A stretch of 5,330 bases of DNA, from the NCBI GenBank assembly GCA_001803815.1, contig MHEL01000054.1, forward strand, positions 1 through 5,330, written 5' to 3'. A program made the position numbers and the translations under genes. Below are positions 1 through 5,330 of the stretch, piece by piece; the first letter of the stretch is position 1, and each line of letters opens with the position of its first letter. The notes under the pieces were generated by a model. It did not search any database, was not told where the DNA came from, and saw nothing but the letters and a program-made list of their open reading frames with translations. Source of the DNA: Nitrospirae bacterium RBG_19FT_COMBO_42_15. Lineage in GTDB: Bacteria > Nitrospirota > CAKKRA01 > 9FT-COMBO-42-15.

Positions 1-613
1 AGGAGAATTAAATATTCCGGGAGACATATCCTCTGCAGCCTTTTTTCTTGCAGCTGCTTCAATAGTAGAAGGCTCTGATGTGGTTATCAAGGATATAGGC
101 ATTAACCCTACAAGGACAGGCATCCTTGATGTATTAAAGAACATGGGCGCAGATATTGAACTGTTTAATAAAAGGGATTTTGGTTTTGAACCTGTTGCAG
201 ATATCAGGGTGAGATATGCGCCTTTGAAAGGAACAATTATTTCAGGCGGACTCGTGCCGCGCACAATAGATGAATTTCCTATCCTATGTATTGCAGGCGC
301 ATTGGCAGAGGGCGAGACAATAATCCGCGATGCAAGAGAGCTTCGTCTTAAAGAGTCTGACAGGATTGCAGCAATGGCAGAAGGTTTAAGAAGAATGGGC
401 GTTGAGATAGAGGAGTTTGAAGACGGTTTAAGGATTGTTGGCAGGGAAAGGCTGAATGGCGCAAGGTGCAGAAGCTATAGCGACCATAGGATTGCAATGG
501 CATTTATTATTGCAGGGCTTAAGGCAGATGGAGAGACTGTAGTAGAGGATACAGAGTGGATAAGCACATCCTTTCCAGATTTTATGAATAAGCTGAATTC
601 ACTGAAAGGATAG
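1..613 (+). CDS. aroA: 3-phosphoshikimate 1-carboxyvinyltransferase (EPSP synthase), 3' part
   Basis: This is the C-terminal 203 residues (reading frame from base 2) of a protein usually near 430 residues; the start lies before the window. EPSP synthase joins phosphoenolpyruvate to shikimate 3-phosphate in the cytoplasm, the sixth step of the shikimate pathway. The visible fragment opens with the PGDISSAAF segment, followed by NPTRTG (fragment residues 35-40). The IDEFP motif carries the catalytic Asp at fragment residue 90 (E. coli Asp313 equivalent). LKESDR carries the catalytic Glu at 118 and an Arg at 121, and SDHRIAMA is near 160-167. The end reads STSFPDFM, where E. coli has Lys411 in SKTFPDY. 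NPTRTG, the VADIRVR-LKG spacing and TSFP resemble the class II (CP4-like) branch as I remember it, rather than the E. coli-like class I. It is followed after 4 bases by cmk, whose ribosome binding site lies in the last aroA codons. Identity is very secure; class II assignment is likely. Confidence 0.97.
   Translation, partial: GELNIPGDISSAAFFLAAASIVEGSDVVIKDIGINPTRTGILDVLKNMGADIELFNKRDFGFEPVADIRVRYAPLKGTIISGGLVPRTIDEFPILCIAGALAEGETIIRDARELRLKESDRIAAMAEGLRRMGVEIEEFEDGLRIVGRERLNGARCRSYSDHRIAMAFIIAGLKADGETVVEDTEWISTSFPDFMNKLNSLKG
605..610 (+). promoter_or_regulatory. Ribosome binding site of cmk
   Basis: AAAGGA lies in the last two sense codons of aroA, 7 bases before a TTG at 618. No ATG or GTG in the same frame is available before the P-loop, so this site decides the unusual TTG start. 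Its position inside aroA suggests that ribosomes finishing aroA help start cmk. Confidence 0.7.
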
Positions 614-617
614 CTCT

Positions 618-1361
618 TTGAGAGAGAAATTTATTATAGCAATAGACGGCCCGTCAGGCGCAGGCAAGAGCACTGCTTCTAAGCTTCTATCAAAGAGGCT
701 TGGATATATATATGTAGATACAGGCGCCTTATATCGCGCTATTGCATGGAAGGTGAAAGAGAAGAATATAGATATCAAAAATGAAGCGATGCTGAATAAT
801 ATGTGTGAAGCAACGGATATTAAAATTAAATTAGTTGATGGAGAACAAAAAGTATATGTAGATGGCGCAGATGTAAGCAATTTTATCAGAACGCCTGAGA
901 TAGGCATGATCTCTTCAAGTGTGTCCTCTGTTCCTTGTGTAAGAAAAAGGCTCTTGGAATTACAGAGATACTTTGGAAAGGATGGCGGCGCTGTAATTGA
1001 AGGCAGGGACATCGGCACTGTTGTATTTCCTGATGCAGAGGCCAAATTCTTTCTCAGCGCCTCAGTTGAAGAGAGGGGACGCAGGAGATATATTGAACTT
1101 AAAGGAAAAGGCCATGATGTAAACTTAGAGGATACAACAGAGGATATTAAGAAAAGGGATTATAATGATTCAAAAAGGAATATAGCGCCTCTCTGTGCTG
1201 CTGATGATGCTATTGTGATAGATTCCACAGGGCTTGACGCAGAGGGTGTGGTAAAAAAGATGCTGAATGAGATTGTAAAGAGGCAGGATGAATTGAAAGG
1301 GTTCAAAGATTCAAGTGATCAAGGGGTCAAGGCGGGATGTTCTATGCTTTTTTTCATCTGA
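618..1361 (+). CDS. cmk: Cytidylate kinase (CMP/dCMP kinase)
   Basis: It transfers the ATP gamma-phosphate to CMP or dCMP in the cytoplasm, feeding CTP and dCTP pools and recycling CMP from phospholipid synthesis and RNA decay. The protein has 247 residues. The ATP-binding P-loop GPSGAGKST is at residues 11-19. The NMP-binding YVDTGALYR segment is at about 32-40, a TPEIG-SSVS stretch at 92-103 and the family motif EGRDIGT at 128-134. The lid-region RDYNDSKRNIAPL also matches the family. The start is TTG at 618, with AAAGGA 7 bases upstream and the P-loop at the expected distance. Bacterial Cmk is usually about 220-230 residues, and family-like sequence ends near residue 227. The last 20 residues are encoded by a degenerate octamer repeat and by the overlap with plsC, so they are probably a dispensable tail. 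Identity is very secure. Confidence 0.97.
   Translation: MREKFIIAIDGPSGAGKSTASKLLSKRLGYIYVDTGALYRAIAWKVKEKNIDIKNEAMLNNMCEATDIKIKLVDGEQKVYVDGADVSNFIRTPEIGMISSSVSSVPCVRKRLLELQRYFGKDGGAVIEGRDIGTVVFPDAEAKFFLSASVEERGRRRYIELKGKGHDVNLEDTTEDIKKRDYNDSKRNIAPLCAADDAIVIDSTGLDAEGVVKKMLNEIVKRQDELKGFKDSSDQGVKAGCSMLFFI
1299..1330 (+). repeat. Degenerate 8-base tandem repeat at the cmk 3' end
   Basis: Four consecutive 8-base units (1299-1306, 1307-1314, 1315-1322, 1323-1330) all end in TCAA. Their first four bases vary and are mostly purine (for example gggttcaa and ggggtcaa). A fifth, weaker unit ending in GAAA may precede them at 1291-1298. The period of 8 does not match codon length, so the shared TCAA is not explained by repeated amino acids. 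The repeat encodes cmk residues 228 to about 238 and supplies the purine-rich stretch before the plsC start. The pattern is directly visible; its origin by slippage or by spread of a short repeat is inference. Confidence 0.6.
1321..1332 (+). promoter_or_regulatory. Probable ribosome binding region of plsC
   Basis: The plsC ATG at 1337 is preceded by AAGGGG at 1321-1326 (10-base spacing) and AAGG at 1329-1332 (4-base spacing). Neither is ideal; the first is somewhat far and the second close. Both lie in the last unit of the octamer repeat or directly after it, inside cmk. A modest initiation rate or coupling to cmk translation is the likely consequence. Confidence 0.4.
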
Positions 1362-1954
1362 TATTTTTTATAATTGCAAAGCTCTTTTTCAGGATAAAGG
1401 TTGTAGGCCACAGCAATATACCGAAAAAGGGCGGGGTGATAATCGCATCAAATCATGTGAGCTATCTTGACCCGCCTTTTATAGGGTGTGTAATACGCAG
1501 AAAAGTAAATTCCATGGCGCGTGACGACCTTTTTCGTAATCCAGTCTTTGCATGGATAATAAGAAAATGGAAGGCATTCCCTGTTAAAAGGGGAAGCGGT
1601 GACAGAGGGGCACTAAAGGAGGCAGTAAAAAGATTAAAAAATGGCGAGCCAGTCCTCTTATTCCCAGAGGGCACAAGGAGCAGGGATGGAAGGCTTGGTA
1701 AGGGAATGCCTGGCGTAGGTTTGATTGTTGGTCTTGCAGGTGTTCCTGTTGTCCCTGCTTTTATCAAAGGCTTAGAAGAGGTGCTTCCAAGGAATTCAAA
1801 GATGATAAGATTTAAAAAGGTTACAATTGTCTTTGGAAAGCCGATTGATTTTACAGAGATGATAGAAAAGAGCAGGGGCGATAAAAAAATTTTTGATAAT
1901 ATCACCCATGAGATAATGAAGGGTATTTCTGAATTAAAAGAGACATGGAAATAA
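1337..1954 (+). CDS. plsC: 1-acyl-sn-glycerol-3-phosphate acyltransferase (PlsC family)
   Basis: The 205-residue protein belongs to the PlsC/LPLAT family, which acylates the 2-position of lysophosphatidic acid to give phosphatidic acid at the inner membrane. The catalytic HX4D motif is NHVSYLD (His40, Asp45). A second block, FPVKRGSGD, is at 81-89. The glycerophosphate-binding block FPEGTRS is at 109-115, and the fourth block, VPVVPAF, is at 136-142. Residues 1-18 are strongly hydrophobic and should bind the membrane. The length is typical of compact bacterial members. The ATG at 1337 is preferred because it keeps the hydrophobic N-terminus; the next in-frame ATG falls after the catalytic His. 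The gene overlaps cmk by 25 bases and ispH by 10. Cmk next door makes CDP from CMP, a by-product of phospholipid synthesis, so the pairing is sensible. The family is certain; the exact acyl acceptor is inferred, because paralogues can act on other lysolipids. Confidence 0.93.
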   Translation: MFYAFFHLIFFIIAKLFFRIKVVGHSNIPKKGGVIIASNHVSYLDPPFIGCVIRRKVNSMARDDLFRNPVFAWIIRKWKAFPVKRGSGDRGALKEAVKRLKNGEPVLLFPEGTRSRDGRLGKGMPGVGLIVGLAGVPVVPAFIKGLEEVLPRNSKMIRFKKVTIVFGKPIDFTEMIEKSRGDKKIFDNITHEIMKGISELKETWK

Positions 1955-2814
1955 TAATTGCAAAAAATGCAGGTTTTTGTTTTGGCGTAAAGAGGGCGAT
2001 TAAACTTGCCTTTGATACAGCCAAGGATTACGGAAAGGATGTTTATACCCTTGGCCCTATTATCCATAACCCTCAGGTTGTAAAAAAGCTTGCAGAAGAG
2101 GGGGTTAATGCAGTAGAATCATCTAATGATGTTTCAAATGGTGTGGTTATACTGCGATCCCATGGCGTCACGCCCAATGTTATTGAAGATATCAATAAAA
2201 ATGGAAACAGGATCATTGATGCAACCTGTCCGTTTGTAAAAAAGGCCCAGAGATACGCTACTCAGTTAAAGAATGAAGGTTATCAAATAGTCATTGTTGG
2301 CGATAAGAAACATCCTGAGGTTAAAAGCATCATTGGTTATGCTGGGGAGGGTGTTATTGTTACTGAAACCGGCGAAGGCATTGCTGAACTCCTGAAACAT
2401 AAAAAGGCAGGCATTATCAGCCAGACAACCCAGTCAAGAGCAAATCTTTTAAAGGTAATAGACGAGTCTTTAAAGAGCGCAGAGGAGGTAAAGATATTGA
2501 ATACAATATGCGATGCTACAAGCGTCAGGCAGGAGGAGGCGCAGGAGATAGCGAAAGAGGTTGATTTAATGCTTGTTGTCGGCGGCAGAAACAGCGCCAA
2601 CACAACAAGGCTTGCTGCAATCTGCAGGGAGGAGATTGAAAAGGTTTATCATATTGAGGTATCTGATGAGATTGATGAGGGGTGGTTTAGAGGTGTAAAC
2701 AGGGTAGGCATTACTGCAGGCGCATCAACACCTGAGTGGCTGATTGAAGATATTATACATAGATTAGAATCTATTAATGAAAAAATGGAAAAGAATACTA
2801 TTAGGAGGTGCTGA
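1945..2814 (+). CDS. ispH: 4-hydroxy-3-methylbut-2-enyl diphosphate reductase (LytB/IspH)
   Basis: IspH is a cytoplasmic iron-sulfur enzyme that reduces HMBPP to isopentenyl and dimethylallyl diphosphate, the last step of the MEP isoprenoid pathway. The protein has 289 residues, slightly shorter than E. coli IspH. All three cluster cysteines are present: Cys12 in AGFCFGV, Cys95 in DATCPFV and Cys189 in TICDAT. Substrate-pocket residues are also visible: His41, His73 in RSHGV, His123 and Glu125 in KHPEV, Thr161-Thr162 in SQTTQS, NSANT at 216-220 and GITAGAS at 255-261. The start at 1945 places Cys12 where E. coli has it. Upstream there is only a weak AAAAGAG site (1936-1942) very close to the ATG. 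The start overlaps plsC by 10 bases, so coupling is likely. The last codons contain the rpsA ribosome binding site. In some Clostridia IspH is fused to S1; here the two are adjacent but separate and in different frames. Identity is essentially certain. Confidence 0.98.
   Translation: MEIIIAKNAGFCFGVKRAIKLAFDTAKDYGKDVYTLGPIIHNPQVVKKLAEEGVNAVESSNDVSNGVVILRSHGVTPNVIEDINKNGNRIIDATCPFVKKAQRYATQLKNEGYQIVIVGDKKHPEVKSIIGYAGEGVIVTETGEGIAELLKHKKAGIISQTTQSRANLLKVIDESLKSAEEVKILNTICDATSVRQEEAQEIAKEVDLMLVVGGRNSANTTRLAAICREEIEKVYHIEVSDEIDEGWFRGVNRVGITAGASTPEWLIEDIIHRLESINEKMEKNTIRRC
2803..2810 (+). promoter_or_regulatory. Strong Shine-Dalgarno site of rpsA
   Basis: AGGAGGTG is an eight-base match to the usual anti-Shine-Dalgarno end of 16S rRNA. 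It ends 9 bases before the ATG at 2820 and lies wholly in the last ispH codons. Because the site must be free for base pairing, it argues against the in-frame GTG at 2808, which overlaps the site itself, as the rpsA start. Confidence 0.85.
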
Positions 2815-2819
2815 TAATA

Positions 2820-4601
2820 ATGATGGATAAAGAGGGTAGCATGCATATACCAAAGAAGAGGTATATTGAGTTCAAGAATGAATTTGAAGATACTGACGAA
2901 GCAGGCGGGGATAACAGGCAGGGTAGCGAGCTGGGCAAACTTTATGATGAGTCCTTTACCAAAATAGAAGAGGGCACTATTGTAAAGGGAAGGGTAATGG
3001 CAGTGCATAATGACGGTGTAATGGTTGACATCGGCTTCAAGTCAGAGGGCATCGTTCCCATTCAGGAATTTACAGGGGATGACCTCTCTAAGATAAAGGT
3101 TGGCGACGAGATTAATGTCTATTTAGAAGAGCATGAGGACAGCGAGGGCAACCTTATACTTTCAAAGGAAAAGGCAGACAAGGTAAAGGTGTGGGATGAT
3201 GTTGAGAAGGCGTATAGGAATAATGAAATAGTGAGAGGAAAGATAATCTCAAGAATAAAGGGCGGAATGACTGTAGATATCGGCGTGAAGGCATTTCTGC
3301 CCGGTTCGCAGATAGATCTGCGGCCTGTGAAGGATATGGATAGATTAATAGGACAGACATTTCAAATGCGGATTATTAAGATGAACAGCAAGAGGGGGAA
3401 CATCGTCTTATCAAGAAGGGCTGTATTAGAAGAGAACAGAGACACAACCCGCAAGAGGCTTGTTGAAACACTTGATGAAGGCAGGGTTGTTGAGGGTATT
3501 GTCAAAAATATTACCGAGTATGGCGCCTTTGTTGATTTAGGCGGAATAGACGGACTGCTTCATATTACTGATATGTCATGGGGAAGGGTAAATCACCCTT
3601 CAGAGCTGTTTTCTGTCGGCAGCAAGATCAATGTGATTGTGCTGAAATATGATAAGGGAACGCAGAGGGTTTCACTTGGTTTAAAACAGATGGCTGAAGA
3701 TCCGTGGAAAGTAGCTGATAAGAAGTATACCCCCGGCACAAAAGTTAAGGGCAAGGTAGTGAGTCTGACAGATTACGGCGCCTTTATTGAGCTTGAACAT
3801 GGTATTGAGGGATTGATTCATGTTTCAGAGATGTCATGGACGCATGATGTTAAGCATCCTTCAAAGGTTGTTTCAATGGGAGATATGGTTGAGGCTGTTG
3901 TTCTGTCTATAGATAAGGAGAACAGAAGGATATCCCTCGGCATGAAGCAGATCATACCGAATCCGTGGGATATAGTTAAGGATAAATATCCTGTTGGCAC
4001 TAAGATAGAGGGCAAGATAAAGAATCTTACTGAATTTGGCGCCTTCATAGGGCTTGAGGAGGGTATTGACGGCCTGATTCATGTTTCTGACCTTTCATGG
4101 ACTAAGCATATAAAACACCCGTCTGAGGTGCTTAAAAAGGGCCAAAAAGTAGATACAGTTGTATTAAAGATTGATAGCGAGAAAGAACGTATCTCGCTTG
4201 GCATAAAGCAGCTTATGCCTGATCCATGGGAAAAGGAGATTCCAGAAAAATACAATGTTGGAACTGTAGTAAAAGGGAAAATTGTCAAGGTAACAGACTT
4301 TGGGGTTTTTGTTGAATTGGAGGACGGCATTGATGCGCTTATGCATACATCTGAGTCAGATATTGAGCCTTCTGTAAAGGTTGAAACAGCATTTTCTGTC
4401 GGCACTGAGATAACAGCAAAGGTTGCGAAGATTGATAAGAATGAAAGAAAGATCGGCCTGAGCATTAAGATGTATAAAAAAGACATGGAAAAGACAGAGG
4501 TTGACGAGTATCTGAAATCGCAGGGAGACATTGACCAGAGTCTTGGCGCTGTAGCAAGAAAGGTTTTGAATAAAGAGGGGGAAGGGCAGCAGGAGGATTA
4601 G
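2820..4601 (+). CDS. rpsA: 30S ribosomal protein S1, six S1 domains
   Basis: S1 binds mRNA on the small subunit and helps load and unfold messages. The 593-residue protein (E. coli S1: 557) has six S1 OB-fold domains at roughly 52-117, 136-200, 221-290, 305-377, 392-464 and 479-551. Domains 1-2 form the family's ribosome-binding part, with KAFLPGSQIDLRPV at 157-170. Domains 3-5 are the clearest RNA-binding copies: each has a (Y/F)GAF(V/I) strand, an H(I/V)(T/S)-SW loop and an SLG-KQ end followed by a (D/N)PW linker. Domain 6 is divergent and lacks the SW loop. Aligned to E. coli from memory, the first ~36 residues are an extra charged leader; the last ~35 are polar and acidic. I chose ATG 2820 for its spacing from AGGAGGTG. 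ATG 2823 or 2841 (Met8) is possible; GTG 2808 lies inside the Shine-Dalgarno and is unlikely. The strong site suggests high expression. Confidence 0.96.
   Translation: MMDKEGSMHIPKKRYIEFKNEFEDTDEAGGDNRQGSELGKLYDESFTKIEEGTIVKGRVMAVHNDGVMVDIGFKSEGIVPIQEFTGDDLSKIKVGDEINVYLEEHEDSEGNLILSKEKADKVKVWDDVEKAYRNNEIVRGKIISRIKGGMTVDIGVKAFLPGSQIDLRPVKDMDRLIGQTFQMRIIKMNSKRGNIVLSRRAVLEENRDTTRKRLVETLDEGRVVEGIVKNITEYGAFVDLGGIDGLLHITDMSWGRVNHPSELFSVGSKINVIVLKYDKGTQRVSLGLKQMAEDPWKVADKKYTPGTKVKGKVVSLTDYGAFIELEHGIEGLIHVSEMSWTHDVKHPSKVVSMGDMVEAVVLSIDKENRRISLGMKQIIPNPWDIVKDKYPVGTKIEGKIKNLTEFGAFIGLEEGIDGLIHVSDLSWTKHIKHPSEVLKKGQKVDTVVLKIDSEKERISLGIKQLMPDPWEKEIPEKYNVGTVVKGKIVKVTDFGVFVELEDGIDALMHTSESDIEPSVKVETAFSVGTEITAKVAKIDKNERKIGLSIKMYKKDMEKTEVDEYLKSQGDIDQSLGAVARKVLNKEGEGQQED
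4591..4596 (+). promoter_or_regulatory. Shine-Dalgarno site of sppA
   Basis: AGGAGG lies in the final rpsA codons, 8 bases before the ATG at 4605. Sequence and spacing are near ideal, which fixes the sppA start and suggests that sppA is translated efficiently, possibly coupled to rpsA termination 3 bases before the start. Confidence 0.85.
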
Positions 4602-4604
4602 AAA

Positions 4605-5330
4605 ATGAAAAGAAAGCCTTTAATTATTGGAATTATTATATTTGCATCCCTTATTGTAGTTGTGTTTCTGATATCCTTTGGAACTACAATGCTCATGGGC
4701 GGTAAGATGGGCATTGGCGGCGAGAAGATTGCAATAATAAACATAAAGGGTGTTATCGTGGATTCAAAAAGCACTGTCAGGGAAATCAGAAAATATGCAG
4801 ATAATCCCTCTGTAAAGGCAGTCATTGTCAGGATAGACAGTCCCGGCGGCGGTGTAGTTGCATCACAGGAGATATATGAGGAGCTTAGATGGTTAAAGGA
4901 GAAAAAGCAGAAAAAGGTTGTGGCTTCAATGGGGACTGTTGCTGCATCCGGCGGGTACTATGTTGCCTGTGCATCCGACTTGATTGTTGCAAATCCAGGC
5001 ACATTAACAGGCAGCATCGGAGTTATAATGGAATTTGCAAACTTAGAAGGGCTCTTTAAGAAGATAGGCGTTGAAGGCGTAGTAATAAAAAGCGGGAAGC
5101 ACAAGGATATCGGCTCCCCCTTCAGGAGCCTTACAAAGGATGAGAAAGATATTCTTCAGGCAATAATTGATGATGTATATGCGCAGTTTATCAGCGCTGT
5201 GGTAGATGGAAGAAAAATGAAGCCCGAGGCAGTTAAGGAATTAGCTGACGGAAGGATATTTACAGGCAGGCAGGCAAAGGAATTAAAATTAGTTGATGAA
5301 CTTGGGACAATGCAGGATGCAATTAACATA
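4605..5330 (+). CDS. sppA: Signal peptide peptidase SppA, short (36K) type, 5' part
   Basis: SppA is a membrane-bound serine protease of the S49 family that degrades signal peptides left after protein export. The window holds the first 242 residues, open to the right edge; short-type members are usually about 300 residues, so roughly the last fifth is missing. Residues 5-25 form one hydrophobic membrane anchor after a Lys/Arg-rich start, with no lipobox cysteine. The core follows: INIKGVI at about 45-51, RIDSPGGG at 76-83 and the nucleophile Ser115 in AASGGYY. The general-base Lys is probably Lys167 in SGKHKDIGSP; its 52-residue distance from Ser115 matches the Ser147/Lys199 dyad reported for Bacillus subtilis SppA. 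GRIFTGRQA-LVDELG at 216-234 is also typical. It starts 3 bases after rpsA with a strong Shine-Dalgarno. One catalytic domain is visible, so this is not the two-domain E. coli 67K form. Function is secure for the family; native substrates are unknown. Confidence 0.95.
   Translation, partial: MKRKPLIIGIIIFASLIVVVFLISFGTTMLMGGKMGIGGEKIAIINIKGVIVDSKSTVREIRKYADNPSVKAVIVRIDSPGGGVVASQEIYEELRWLKEKKQKKVVASMGTVAASGGYYVACASDLIVANPGTLTGSIGVIMEFANLEGLFKKIGVEGVVIKSGKHKDIGSPFRSLTKDEKDILQAIIDDVYAQFISAVVDGRKMKPEAVKELADGRIFTGRQAKELKLVDELGTMQDAINI

Larger units (their letters stand above)
1..5330 (+). other. Probable single operon aroA-cmk-plsC-ispH-rpsA-sppA
   Basis: All six genes read the same way with junctions of +4, -25, -10, +5 and +3 bases, counting rpsA from 2820. 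There is no room for a conventional intergenic promoter or a rho-independent terminator, and I see no stem-loop followed by a T-run at any junction. Cotranscription is inferred from spacing. Internal promoters inside genes, especially ahead of the highly expressed rpsA, cannot be excluded. The order is a known neighbourhood in Geobacter-like bacteria as I recall it. Confidence 0.8.

Noticed and set aside
599..1045. A 148-codon minus-strand open frame opposite cmk
   Set aside because: Antisense to the conserved P-loop and EGRDIGT regions of cmk, low-complexity Ser/Ile/Phe composition, no recognisable motif.
1462..2067. A 201-codon minus-strand open frame opposite plsC and the start of ispH
   Set aside because: It lies entirely antisense to two well-supported genes, shows no recognisable domain, and is the kind of long antisense frame expected from this codon usage.
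2744..2770. Possible internal promoter before rpsA: TTGAAG (2744-2749) and TAGAAT (2765-2770)
   Set aside because: The spacer is only 15 bases, the -35 match is partial, and such matches are common by chance in AT-rich coding sequence. Transcript 5' end mapping would be decisive.
2808..2819. GTG at 2808 as an alternative rpsA start giving four more residues
   Set aside because: The codon overlaps the end of the AGGAGGTG ribosome binding site, so it cannot be the initiation codon used by that site; ATG 2820 is properly spaced.
3480..4472. Approximate 255-265 base direct repeats
   Set aside because: They are the S1 domains of rpsA. Similarity is at protein level and the DNA has diverged, so this is ancient domain duplication and not a recent repeat element.
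4079..4531. A 150-codon minus-strand open frame opposite S1 domains 5-6, with similar frames at 3818-4082
   Set aside because: These frames recur because the S1 domains repeat, and their similar peptides (for example the shared C-terminal ending) mirror the S1 repeats on the opposite strand.
1945..4601. An IspH-S1 fusion as in some Clostridia
   Set aside because: ispH ends at TGA 2812-2814, rpsA lies in another frame, and rpsA has its own strong ribosome binding site and start.

Overview
The window is one gene-dense stretch on the + strand with no mobile element, RNA gene, CRISPR array or defence locus. It holds six housekeeping genes in one direction: the 3' part of aroA (shikimate pathway), cmk (CMP/dCMP kinase), a plsC-type acyltransferase (phospholipid synthesis), ispH (last step of the MEP isoprenoid pathway), rpsA (ribosomal protein S1 with six S1 domains) and the 5' part of sppA (membrane signal-peptide peptidase). 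Both end genes run off the window.

The genes are packed end to end. The aroA-cmk gap is 4 bases, cmk and plsC overlap by 25, plsC and ispH overlap by 10, the ispH-rpsA gap is 5 and the rpsA-sppA gap is 3. No gap could hold a promoter or terminator, so the likely reading is one polycistronic unit whose promoter lies upstream. The ribosome binding sites of the downstream genes sit inside the ends of the genes before them, which suggests translational coupling. rpsA and sppA have strong Shine-Dalgarno sites. cmk (a TTG start), plsC and ispH have weaker ones, fitting a higher output for S1.

The organism is a bacterium of moderate GC by eye, with many AGG/AGA arginine and ATA isoleucine codons. 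As I recall, the order aroA-cmk-(plsC)-ispH-rpsA-sppA is seen in Geobacter-like Desulfobacterota and related Gram-negative lineages such as Nitrospirota. That placement is an inference from gene order and general sequence style, not a database result. The MEP pathway and the class II (CP4-like) look of the EPSP synthase are compatible with it.

I found no undescribed system. The most unusual local feature is a degenerate 8-base tandem repeat at the 3' end of cmk (about 1299-1330). It lengthens the kinase by about 20 residues, carries the plsC ribosome binding site and leads into the cmk/plsC overlap. Other points of note are the near-perfect Shine-Dalgarno of rpsA, its charged N-terminal extension and its divergent sixth S1 domain.
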